Below are positions 1 to 6,187 of a stretch of 11,034 nucleotides of DNA, piece after piece; positions within the stretch are counted from its first letter, which is position 1, and the number at the start of each line of letters is the position of its first letter. The notes under the pieces are model-generated. The model was not told where the DNA came from. It saw only the letters and a program-made list of their open reading frames with translations, and did not search any database. A program made the position numbers and the translations under genes. Origin of the DNA: an uncultured Georgenia sp. (GTDB lineage Bacteria; Actinomycetota; Actinomycetes; Actinomycetales; Actinomycetaceae); contig NZ_CALGNQ010000137.1 in the NCBI RefSeq assembly GCF_937958535.1, forward strand, positions 1 through 11,034. Reading direction: 5' to 3'.

Positions 1-1
1 C

Positions 2-40
2 CGCGGGCACCTTCGCGTGCTGCGCGGCGAGGCAGACTGA
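2..40 (+). CDS. 3' end of an upstream gene (possible DUF3499-type tail)
   Basis: Frame 2 is open from the left edge to a TGA at 38-40 and reads RGHLRVLRGEAD. This is too short for a real homology call. From memory, a basic GHLRVL-type ending resembles the C-terminus of small actinobacterial DUF3499 proteins, which often sit near mannose-metabolism and Trm112 genes, so it would fit the next gene. Frame 3 is also open across this stretch, so the choice of frame rests only on that resemblance. The sequence to the left of the window would settle it. Confidence 0.3.
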   Translation, partial: RGHLRVLRGEAD

Positions 41-102
41 GCCGGAGCGGCTAGCCTGGAGCCTGCGGACGCCGCGGGTGCGGCAGGGGAGGGAGCGAGC
101 AG

Positions 103-321
103 ATGAGCAGTGCGTCGCAGCAGCCGGCGACGATCGACCCCTGGGTGCGGGAGATCCTCCGGTGTCCGGTGACGGGGGCCGAGCTCGTCGACGGCACGGC
201 CCCGGACGGGACGCCCGAGCTCGTCTCGACCGACCCGGACAACCCCCTCGCCTACCCGGTCCGCGACGGTGTGCCCGTGCTGCTCGCCGACGAGGCGCGC
301 CGGGTCGAGCCGCCCCGCTGA
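103..321 (+). CDS. Trm112 family protein, degenerate zinc site
   Basis: This 72-residue protein is close to the usual 55-70 for bacterial Trm112/YcaR-like proteins. The fold markers are visible: the ILRCP segment (residues 18-22) and the C-terminal signature AYPVRDGVPVLL (50-61) followed by DEAR. Eukaryotic and archaeal Trm112 proteins are small zinc-binding partners that activate methyltransferases; the bacterial members are mostly uncharacterised. Only Cys21 remains of the expected cysteine pairs: the second position of the first knuckle is Thr24 and the second knuckle lacks cysteines, so zinc binding is unlikely. The ATG at 103 was chosen because a purine-rich GGGGAGGGAG (about 87-96) lies a short distance upstream. 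The gene converges on the acyltransferase with 12 bases between the stops. Confidence 0.85.
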   Translation: MSSASQQPATIDPWVREILRCPVTGAELVDGTAPDGTPELVSTDPDNPLAYPVRDGVPVLLADEARRVEPPR

Positions 322-340
322 CCACCCCCGCGGTCAGCGG
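315..340. terminator. Shared hairpin between convergent genes
   Basis: CCGCTGACC (315-323) and GGTCAGCGG (332-340) form a perfect 9-bp stem around an 8-base loop. The Trm112 stop codon (319-321) lies in one arm and the acyltransferase stop (334-336, minus strand) in the other. There is no T-tract on either side, as is common for GC-rich actinobacterial terminators. A bidirectional terminator is the most natural reading. Confidence 0.6.
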
Positions 341-2424
341 ACCAGCGGGGTGAGGTGCTCCTCCAGACGCGGCGCGAGTGACCGGGAGTACGTCGCCGTG
401 AGGTGGTGGGCGTCGCTGTGCGTCAATACCCCGCCGACCACGGGTACGCACTCCTCCCACGGGCACACGTAGGCCGTGACGTCGACGAGGTCGACGGCGG
501 GGGCGAGCGCGGCCGCGGCGTGGTGCAGCGAGGCCCCGGACCGCGCCACCGCCTCCGCCAGGGGGACGGCACAGGCCGTGAGGTCGTCGCGGTTCTCGGC
601 GACGCACTCCGGGACGTCGAAACCGGGCGCGGGGGTGTCGACGATGGCCACGACCTCGATGCCGGCGTCCTCCAGCGCCTGCCAGTTCGCCGCCGTGGCG
701 CTCGCGAGCCCCTCGGCGGAGTCCGCGATGCTCATCCGCTCCCCGTCCCGGGCCAGGCGGTAGGAACCGGCGGAGCTGACCACCGCGATGTCGGGCGGGT
801 CGGCCGTCAGGCGCGCGCGGACCGCGGCCTGCCAGGCGGCGCAGCTCTCGTAGGGCTTCTCCTCGCCGGCGTCCCACACGACGGTGTCCGCGAAGAGGCA
901 GGCGGACTTGGTGTACGTCTCCAGCCGCCAGCCGTTGGTCTCGGCCAGGTCGCGCAGGGCGGGCTGCCAGTGGGCCGCGTGGGAGTCGCCCACGAGGGCC
1001 ACGACGGTGTCGGAGTCCTCCACCCCGTAGACGCAGGAGGTGACCTCCGCGCTGTGCTGGTCCTGGTGGCAGCCGTCGGCGTAGACGTCGGCGACGTCGT
1101 CGGGGGCGTCCGCCAGGGCCGGGGTGACCTGGGAGACCGTGTCGGGCGGCGCGGGTGCCGGTGCGTCGGTGGTCGGGCCGTCGCCGAGGACCTCCGCGCC
1201 CGGGGCGTCCGCCGCCGTCGGCGCCTCCCGGGTGGTCGCGTACCCGATGGCCCCGGCGCTGCCCAGTCCCACGGCCACGCACGCCGCCGCCAGGACCATC
1301 GCGCGCCAGGGCACCCGCAGCCGCCGGGAGCGGTGGAAGGGCTGCTCCACGGTCCGGTAGGTGAGCCAGGCGGGCAGCGCGGAGGCGGTGACCACGAGCA
1401 GGCCGGGCACGAGCCCCAGGCTGCCGTCCGTTCCGCCCCAGACGGCGGTGGCGGCCACGAGCAGCGGCCAGTGCCACAGGTAGAGGGAGTAGGACCAGGC
1501 GCCGATGGTCTGCATCGGGGCCGCGGTCAGCGCCCGGACCTCACCGCTGCCGTCGCCGCCGCCCGCGAGCAGCACGGCCGCGGCCCCCAGGGTGGGGACG
1601 AGGGCCGCGGCACCGGGGAATGCGGTGGCGGCGTCGAAGGTGAGCGCGGCGTACCCGATCGCGGCCAGGCCGGCCCAGCCGACCACCCGCCGGACGCGGG
1701 CCGGGATGCGCTCCGTGCGCGCGACGAGGACGGCGAGCAGGGCGCCGACCGCCATCTCCCACAGCCGGGTGGTGGTGACGAAGTAGGCGGCACCGGGGTT
1801 CGCCGTCGTGAGGTGGACCGACCAGAGGAAGGACGGGACGGCGATGGCCAGCAGCCCCCAGAACAGGCGGCGGGTGGTGCTCCCGCGCCGCCGGCGCCAG
1901 AACAGCGCGACGATGAGCAGCGGCCAGACGATGTAGAACTGCTCCTCCACCGCCAGCGACCAGAAGTGCTGCAGCGGGCTGGGTGCGGCGTCCGCGGCGA
2001 GGTAGTCCACCGACCGGTCCGCCAGCCGCCAGTTCACGAGGTAGACCGCGCTGGCGACGATGTCGCCCGCGATGTCGCGCCAGCGGGTCACCGGCAGGAC
2101 GAGCACGGTGAGAGCGGCGACGGCCACGAAGACGACCGAGGTGGCGGGCAGCAGCCGTTTGATGCGCCGGGCGTAGAAGTGCGGCAGGCTCAGCCGCCCG
2201 GTCTGCTGAACCTCCCGGACGATGAGGCCGGTGATGAGGAACCCGGAGATGACGAAGAAGACGTCGACCCCGGTGTAGCCCCCGGAGAGCCACGGCACGC
2301 CGGCGTGGTAGGCGAGGACGAGCAGCACCGCCACCGCACGCAGGCCCTGGATGTCGGCACGGAAACGCGGGTGCGTCGTGGCGCCGTGGGCGGCTGTCGT
2401 GACAGGCGTCGTGGTTGAGGTCAT
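334..2424 (-). CDS. Acyltransferase-3 / SGNH-domain O-acyltransferase (OafA/YrhL-OatA type)
   Basis: This 696-residue protein is the usual size for two-domain OafA/OatA-like enzymes, which move acyl (usually acetyl) groups across the membrane onto cell-surface glycans. Residues about 20-395 form the multi-spanning acyltransferase-3 domain: RADIQGLRAVAV at 22-33, the catalytic-type His40 in AYHAG, DVFFVISGFLITG (54-66) and the SLAVEEQFY motif around Glu160. An Ala/Pro linker (about 400-445) leads to an extracellular SGNH domain. It has GDSHAAHW with Ser481 as likely nucleophile, and DAHHLT with Asp671 and His674 completing the triad. Eight cysteines after residue 450 could form disulfides outside the cell. 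The ATG at 2424 begins just before the conserved N-terminus; GAAGGG lies 12 bases upstream, slightly far. The open frame continues upstream to 2808 but reads low-complexity Arg/Pro sequence, so that part was left out. The glycan acceptor is unknown; peptidoglycan or a capsule-like polymer is possible. Confidence 0.93.
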   Translation of the reverse strand: MTSTTTPVTTAAHGATTHPRFRADIQGLRAVAVLLVLAYHAGVPWLSGGYTGVDVFFVISGFLITGLIVREVQQTGRLSLPHFYARRIKRLLPATSVVFVAVAALTVLVLPVTRWRDIAGDIVASAVYLVNWRLADRSVDYLAADAAPSPLQHFWSLAVEEQFYIVWPLLIVALFWRRRRGSTTRRLFWGLLAIAVPSFLWSVHLTTANPGAAYFVTTTRLWEMAVGALLAVLVARTERIPARVRRVVGWAGLAAIGYAALTFDAATAFPGAAALVPTLGAAAVLLAGGGDGSGEVRALTAAPMQTIGAWSYSLYLWHWPLLVAATAVWGGTDGSLGLVPGLLVVTASALPAWLTYRTVEQPFHRSRRLRVPWRAMVLAAACVAVGLGSAGAIGYATTREAPTAADAPGAEVLGDGPTTDAPAPAPPDTVSQVTPALADAPDDVADVYADGCHQDQHSAEVTSCVYGVEDSDTVVALVGDSHAAHWQPALRDLAETNGWRLETYTKSACLFADTVVWDAGEEKPYESCAAWQAAVRARLTADPPDIAVVSSAGSYRLARDGERMSIADSAEGLASATAANWQALEDAGIEVVAIVDTPAPGFDVPECVAENRDDLTACAVPLAEAVARSGASLHHAAAALAPAVDLVDVTAYVCPWEECVPVVGGVLTHSDAHHLTATYSRSLAPRLEEHLTPLVR

Positions 2425-2499
2425 GGGAGGCGGGTGCCCTTCGTGCGCGGGCGTGGCGCGGCCGGCGGTGGACGGGCCGCGGGACGGCCCGGCCCGGGC

Positions 2500-2513
2500 C
2501 GTACCACTGTACG
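2500..2513. promoter_or_regulatory. Possible operator upstream of the acyltransferase
   Basis: CGTAC CACT GTACG is a perfect 5-bp inverted repeat with a 4-base spacer, about 75 bases before the acyltransferase start. On the minus strand a weak -10-like TACAGT falls inside it, with no convincing -35. A short dyad like this can occur by chance in GC-rich DNA, so this is only a candidate. Confidence 0.2.
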
Positions 2514-2590
2514 TCCGGCCCACGCGGACCGCGCCGCGGCGTTGCCTGGTGGGACACGTGAGAGGGGACACCGCCGCGCCGGTCACAGAC

Positions 2591-2628
2591 GACGAGTGCG
2601 CCGCCCCGTTGGGGACGGCGCACTCGTC
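2591..2628 (-). terminator. Strong hairpin terminator after the betaine importer operon
   Basis: GACGAGTGCGCCG (2591-2603) pairs perfectly with CGGCGCACTCGTC (2616-2628). The inner CCCC/GGGG (2604-2607 and 2611-2614) closes on a GTT loop with one bulged A, giving about 17 base pairs. It starts 29 bases after the stop of the substrate-binding protein gene. There is no clear U-tract. It probably ends the importer transcript and insulates the acyltransferase gene that follows in the same direction. Confidence 0.75.
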
Positions 2629-2657
2629 AGGTACGGCTGTGCGGCAGAAGGAGGCGG

Positions 2658-3587
2658 TCAGCCGCCGATCACCGAGTCGACGAAGTCGGGGTTCTCCTCC
2701 AGCCACTGCTCGACCGCGGCGTCGTTGTCCTCGCCGTCCAGCTCGTTGAACATGATGTTCTCCAGCGAGTGGAGCTGGTCCTCGGTCATCGTGAAGTTGG
2801 CGATCCACTCCGCGACCTCGGGGAACCGCTCGGAGAAGCCGGCGGTGCCGTAGGCGTAGATGTCGTCCGGCTCGCCGAGGGCACCCTCCGGGTCCTCGAG
2901 GTCACGGATGGGGAACTCGTCGTAGGCCCAGTGCGGCTTCCACAGCGTGACGACGACGTTCTCCCCGGCATCGATGGCCGCGCTCAGCTCGGCGAGCATG
3001 GCCGGCGTGGAGGAGATGATGTAGTCCATGCCCTCCAGGCCGTAGGTCGGGATGACCTCCTCCTGGGTGATCTTCGTCAGCCCGGCGCCGGCGTCGATGC
3101 CCACGAGGCGGTTGCCGAAGGCGTCGGCGTTGTCGGCGAGCTCGGCCAGCGAGGTGATCGGGGCGTCCTCGTTGACCGCGATGGTCAGCGGCGCCTCCTC
3201 CAGCCACATGCCGAGCTCCTCGAGGTCGTCGCCGAACTCCTCGAGGTAGTGGCCGTGGGTCAGCGGCAGCCAGGTGTCGAAGTTGACGTCGTAGTCGCCC
3301 TGGGCGAGTCCGGTGAAGATGACACCGGCGTCGGCGGTCTGCATGTCGACCTCGTAGCCCTGCTCCTCGAGGATGTGCTTCCACAGGTGCGAGGCCGCGA
3401 TGCCCTCCTCCCAGCCGCCGTGGATGCCGATGGTGATGGCCTTGTCCTCGCCGTTGCCGGAGTCGCCCCCGGCGCCGTCGTCGCCGCCGTCGTCCGAGCC
3501 GCAGGCGGCGAGGGTGAGGGCGACAGCGGTGGTGGCGGCAAGAGCGGTGACGTGACGTCGCGTGATCTGCATCGTTATCTGTGTCAT
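2658..3587 (-). CDS. proX: Glycine betaine-type ABC transporter substrate-binding lipoprotein
   Basis: This 309-residue lipoprotein would capture a compatible solute (glycine betaine, proline betaine or proline) outside the membrane and deliver it to the permease. The N-terminus is a lipoprotein signal peptide: Arg10-Arg11, a hydrophobic stretch and the lipobox LAAC with Cys29. A Gly/Asp-rich spacer follows (30-48). The OpuAC/ProX fold spans about 50-300. Tryptophans fit the aromatic cage that holds quaternary amines: Trp59 (GGWEEG), Trp106 (FDTWLP), and Trp216 and Trp220 (LWKPHW); the exact cage members are inferred. The mature protein is very acidic, typical of secreted actinobacterial proteins. 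The start is uncertain. For the ATG at 3587 the AGAAGGA Shine-Dalgarno abuts the codon, while for the ATG at 3572 (304 residues) it lies 15 bases away; both keep the signal peptide. It is the last gene of the operon, 70 bases after the permease. The symbol is a family-level name. Confidence 0.93.
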   Translation of the reverse strand: MTQITMQITRRHVTALAATTAVALTLAACGSDDGGDDGAGGDSGNGEDKAITIGIHGGWEEGIAASHLWKHILEEQGYEVDMQTADAGVIFTGLAQGDYDVNFDTWLPLTHGHYLEEFGDDLEELGMWLEEAPLTIAVNEDAPITSLAELADNADAFGNRLVGIDAGAGLTKITQEEVIPTYGLEGMDYIISSTPAMLAELSAAIDAGENVVVTLWKPHWAYDEFPIRDLEDPEGALGEPDDIYAYGTAGFSERFPEVAEWIANFTMTEDQLHSLENIMFNELDGEDNDAAVEQWLEENPDFVDSVIGG

Positions 3588-3636
3588 TCCTTCTGGGTTG
3601 TGGACCCCGCTGGGTGTACCCGCCGGGTCGGGGAGA

Positions 3637-3652
3637 CGCCCCGCGTGGGGCG
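3637..3652 (-). other. Intercistronic hairpin between permease and binding-protein genes
   Basis: CGCCCC (3637-3642) and GGGGCG (3647-3652) make a 6-bp, fully GC stem with a 4-base loop, starting 5 bases after the permease stop. In binding-protein importers, a hairpin here can protect mRNA ends or attenuate transcription so that the binding protein is made in a different amount from the membrane parts. Here that role is inferred from position only. Confidence 0.4.
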
Positions 3653-3657
3653 CACGG

Positions 3658-4665
3658 TCAGTCGTCGGAGGCCCGGATCTTCTGGGCGCGGGCGACGGGG
3701 GAGCGGTCCCCGAGCGCGGCGGTGACGCGGTCGAGGTAGATGGCGAGGATGACGACGGCCAGCCCCGCCTCGACGCCGAGCCCGACGCGCAGACCGGTGA
3801 GGCCCGTGACGACGTCCTGGCCCAGGCCGGGGGCGCCGACCATCGCGGCGATGACGACCATCGACAGCGAGAGCATGATGATCTGGTTGATGCCGGCCAT
3901 GATCGTCGGCATCGCCAGCGGCAGCTGGATCTGGCGCAGGATCCGGCGCGGAGTGGCGCCGAAGGCGTGGCCCGCCTCGACGACCTCGCGGTCGACCTGC
4001 CGGATGCCGAGCTCGGTGAACCGCACCCCGGGCGCCATCGCGAAGACGATCGAGGCGATGATGCCGGGCACCACACCGGTGCGGAAGAGCATGATCGCCG
4101 GGATGAGGTAGACGAAGGCGGGCATCGTCTGCAGGAAGTCGAGCACCGGCCGCACGATCGCGGAGGCGACGGAGCTGCGGGCGGCGAGGATGCCGGTGGG
4201 GATCGCCAGCAGGGTGGCGATGGCGCTGGCGACGAGCACCAGGGCGATCGTCTGCACGGCGTTGTCCCACTGGTTCATCGCGAAGATGAGGACGAAGCCG
4301 AGGGCCGCGGCCACCGCGAGCAGCCAGCCCTTGACGACGAGCGCGACGAGCGCCAGGACGACGGCGACGAACCAGAAGTCCGGCTCGGGCACGAGCTGTT
4401 GGGTCACCACCCAGTACGCGAGCAGGGCGGCGAGTGTCCCGGCCGCCCAGCGCCAGTCCTTGGCGAGGAGAACGGCGCCGGCGACGACGAGGGAGAGCAC
4501 GAGACCGACCCACCACACGTCCGGTGAGGTGAAGATCTGCTCGGCCAGGTCGTACAGCCAGCGCAGGACCGTGCTGATGAGGCGGAAGAGGCCGCCCAGC
4601 GCGCCGGTCAGCCAGTCGATGGCCTCCTCGGCCCACGCGCCGACGGGGATGCGCAGGTCGCTCAT
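3658..4665 (-). CDS. proW: Glycine betaine/proline-type ABC transporter permease
   Basis: This 335-residue membrane protein forms the channel of the importer. An amphipathic N-terminal region (about 1-45) precedes the first membrane segments, as in ProW/OpuAB proteins. Hydrophobic spans lie near 51-68, 75-90, 97-128, 138-162, 184-215 and 255-278, with another near 298-312. The typical ProW stretch PVLDFLQTMPAFVYLIPA sits at 173-190. The EAA loop that contacts the ATPase is at about 227-255 (EAGHAFGA, then LPLAMPTI). At 335 residues it is a little longer than B. subtilis OpuAB (about 280), because of the extra N-terminal spans. The ATG overlaps the ATPase stop by 4 bases (ATGA), with GAGGGGAG upstream, so the two genes are translationally coupled. 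Confidence 0.93.
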   Translation of the reverse strand: MSDLRIPVGAWAEEAIDWLTGALGGLFRLISTVLRWLYDLAEQIFTSPDVWWVGLVLSLVVAGAVLLAKDWRWAAGTLAALLAYWVVTQQLVPEPDFWFVAVVLALVALVVKGWLLAVAAALGFVLIFAMNQWDNAVQTIALVLVASAIATLLAIPTGILAARSSVASAIVRPVLDFLQTMPAFVYLIPAIMLFRTGVVPGIIASIVFAMAPGVRFTELGIRQVDREVVEAGHAFGATPRRILRQIQLPLAMPTIMAGINQIIMLSLSMVVIAAMVGAPGLGQDVVTGLTGLRVGLGVEAGLAVVILAIYLDRVTAALGDRSPVARAQKIRASDD

Positions 4666-5903
4666 GCCCGGCTCCCCTCGCTCGCGGCCGCGACCGGCTC
4701 ACGGTCGTCGGTCGTCTCCCCGTCACCGTTGGGACGGGCCATCGCCTGGAGGATCCGGACCCGCGGGACCACGCCGACCAGCCGTCCGCGCTCGTCGGTG
4801 ACCGCCAGGGGCAGTGGCGCCTCGGCGGCGGAGGCGAAGAGGTCGGACAGCGGGGTGTCGGGGTGGACCTCGGAGCCGACGATCGGGCGCATGACGCCGC
4901 GCAGGTCGACGTCGCCGCGCCGCTGCGCCGCGATGAGGTCGTCGTCGTGCACGGTGCCGTGGAGGACCCGCTGACGGTCGACGACGTAGGCGGCCGAGCC
5001 CTGGGTGCGCTCGATCTCGCGCAGCGCGACCCCGGGGCCGCCGCCGAGCTGGACGACGGACTGCGGCCGCCGCATGAGGGCGCCGGCGGTGATGATGCGC
5101 GAGCGGTCGACGTCGGCGATGAACTTGGCGACGTAGTCGTCCGCGGGGTGGGCCAGGATCTCCTCGGCGGTGTCGATCTGGACTATGCGGCCGTCGCGCA
5201 TGACGGCGATCCGGTCACCGAGGTACATCGCCTCGTTGAGGTCGTGGGTGATGAAGACGATCGTCTTGCCCAGGGTGGCCTGCAGTTCGACGAGCTGCTC
5301 CTGCATGTCACGACGGATCAGCGGGTCGAGCGCCGAGAACGCCTCGTCCATGAGGAGGATGTCGGTGTCGGCGGCCAGGGCGCGGGCGAGCCCGACGCGC
5401 TGGCGCATGCCACCCGACAGCTGGACCGGCAGGGAGTCCTCCCACCCGGCCAGACCGGTGAGGGCGATGGCCTCCCGGGCCTTGTCCAGGCGCTCCTCCC
5501 TCGCGGTCCTGCGGATCTCGTGCGGGTAGGCGACGTTCTCCAGGACGGTGCGGTGCGGCAGCAGCGCGAAGTGCTGGAACACCATGGAGATGCGCTCCTG
5601 GCGCAGCCGGCGCAGCTCGGCGGGGGAGACCTGGGTGATGTCGGCGTCGCCCAGGTGGATGGATCCGGCGGTCGGGGTCAGCAGCCCGTTGAGCATCCGG
5701 ATCAGGGTGGACTTCCCGGAGCCGGACAGCCCCATGACGACGAAGGTCTCGCCCTGCTTGACCTCGAAGGAGGCGTCGATGACGGCGGCCGTACCCAGCA
5801 ATCTCACATCGTCGCGGGTGGCGCCGTCGCGGAGCCGGCGGACGGCTTCCTGGGACCGGCGCCCGAAGACCTTGTAGACGTTCTCGGCGCGTAGCGCGCT
5901 CAC
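4662..5903 (-). CDS. proV: Glycine betaine/proline-type ABC transporter ATP-binding protein with tandem CBS domains
   Basis: This 413-residue protein matches ProV/OpuAA in length (about 400-418). Numbered from the GTG at 5903, the ABC domain has Walker A GLSGSGKST (58-66), Q-loop Gln110, signature LSGGMRQR (162-169), Walker B ILLMDE with Asp186-Glu187, and the switch His220. The insertion before Walker A (about 15-42) is typical of the ProV subfamily. Two CBS domains follow (about 275-330 and 336-390), then an acidic-to-polar tail (GDGETTDDREP). In studied relatives the CBS pair senses ionic strength or binds c-di-AMP, gating uptake to osmotic conditions; this is inferred here. Two in-frame GTG codons are possible. 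The one at 5903 is preferred because GAGGTGA lies 2 bases before it, which places AGG 5 bases upstream. The one at 5909 would add two residues but lacks an upstream Shine-Dalgarno. It is the first gene of the operon. Confidence 0.95.
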   Translation of the reverse strand: MSALRAENVYKVFGRRSQEAVRRLRDGATRDDVRLLGTAAVIDASFEVKQGETFVVMGLSGSGKSTLIRMLNGLLTPTAGSIHLGDADITQVSPAELRRLRQERISMVFQHFALLPHRTVLENVAYPHEIRRTAREERLDKAREAIALTGLAGWEDSLPVQLSGGMRQRVGLARALAADTDILLMDEAFSALDPLIRRDMQEQLVELQATLGKTIVFITHDLNEAMYLGDRIAVMRDGRIVQIDTAEEILAHPADDYVAKFIADVDRSRIITAGALMRRPQSVVQLGGGPGVALREIERTQGSAAYVVDRQRVLHGTVHDDDLIAAQRRGDVDLRGVMRPIVGSEVHPDTPLSDLFASAAEAPLPLAVTDERGRLVGVVPRVRILQAMARPNGDGETTDDREPVAAASEGSRA

Positions 5904-5927
5904 GCTCACCTCACAGCGGCTCGGGTT

Positions 5928-5949
5928 GGTCGCGATAACGACAGCGACC
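5928..5949 (-). repeat. Inverted repeat just upstream of the ATPase start
   Basis: GGTCGC (5928-5933) and GCGACC (5944-5949) are perfect 6-bp arms around a 10-base, AT-richer centre, about 20 bases before the Shine-Dalgarno of the ATPase gene. It could be an mRNA hairpin that affects translation or an operator. Position is the only support. Confidence 0.25.
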
Positions 5950-5993
5950 GCTCACGATCGCCGCACCTGCTGGCGGGCATCGCAAACTCGGGT

Positions 5994-6012
5994 TGGACGG
6001 AACAGCCGTCCA
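5994..6012 (-). repeat. Hairpin in the importer leader
   Basis: TGGACGG (5994-6000) and CCGTCCA (6006-6012) form a perfect 7-bp stem with a 5-base loop. On the minus strand it is flanked by GGCAT upstream and ATGCC downstream, which could form an outer stem, suggesting a small two-stem RNA structure in the leader. The function is unknown. Confidence 0.35.
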
Positions 6013-6125
6013 CCATGCCACCCTTTCCTGCCTTTGGCGAGTGCTTGACCGGTCGCAGGGATGAGTGGGAAGTAACAACGGGCGTCGCGAAGGTGACGCT
6101 GACCTGCATCTTTACCAAACCGAGA

Positions 6126-6154
6126 ATGTTACTGAACTGTGACCCAGTTATCAC
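6126..6154 (-). promoter_or_regulatory. Candidate promoter of the importer operon, with a dyad in its spacer
   Basis: On the minus strand GTGATA (6154-6149) and TAACAT (6131-6126) each match the sigma-70 -35 and -10 consensus at four of six positions, with a 17-base spacer. They lie in the most AT-rich part of the gap. The spacer overlaps the inverted repeat AACTG-5-CAGTT (6135-6149), a possible operator. Initiation here would give a leader of about 210 bases. This is a reading by eye. Confidence 0.3.
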
Positions 6155-6187
6155 TGAACAGGAGCAGGAACAGCCCAGTCGTCCGGC

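Larger units (their letters stand above)
5904..6187 (-). other. Intergenic leader region upstream of the importer operon
   Basis: This gap is less GC-rich than its surroundings, especially 6101-6160, and I see no gene in it. A short reading frame on the minus strand (5906-6154) has no family resemblance. The stretch holds a candidate promoter (see 6126-6154), two hairpins (5928-5949 and 5994-6012) and the 10-base direct repeat CTCGGGTTGG at 5920-5929 and 5987-5996. It does not match the ydaO (c-di-AMP), glycine or ykkC riboswitch consensus as I know them. Confidence 0.5.

Noticed and set aside
403..2418. 671-codon open frame on the plus strand opposite the acyltransferase
   Set aside because: Low-complexity Gly/Arg/Val translation with no family motifs. 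In very GC-rich DNA the strand opposite a real gene often stays open, and the minus-strand protein has clear catalytic motifs.
2425..2808. Extended N-terminus of the acyltransferase
   Set aside because: The frame stays open but crosses a strong terminator hairpin and the end of the binding-protein gene, and reads Arg/Pro-rich sequence before the normal family start.
6135..6153. CRP/GlxR-like site (TGTGA...TCAC)
   Set aside because: The half-sites are 8 bases apart instead of 6, and the second half is incomplete.
5906..6154. 82-codon minus-strand frame in the importer leader
   Set aside because: No family resemblance and no good ribosome site; it overlaps the likely leader and the ATPase start.
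5904..6187. Known riboswitch (ydaO/c-di-AMP, glycine or ykkC)
   Set aside because: Short fragments such as CAGGAAAGGG look suggestive, but the conserved core blocks of these classes are missing.
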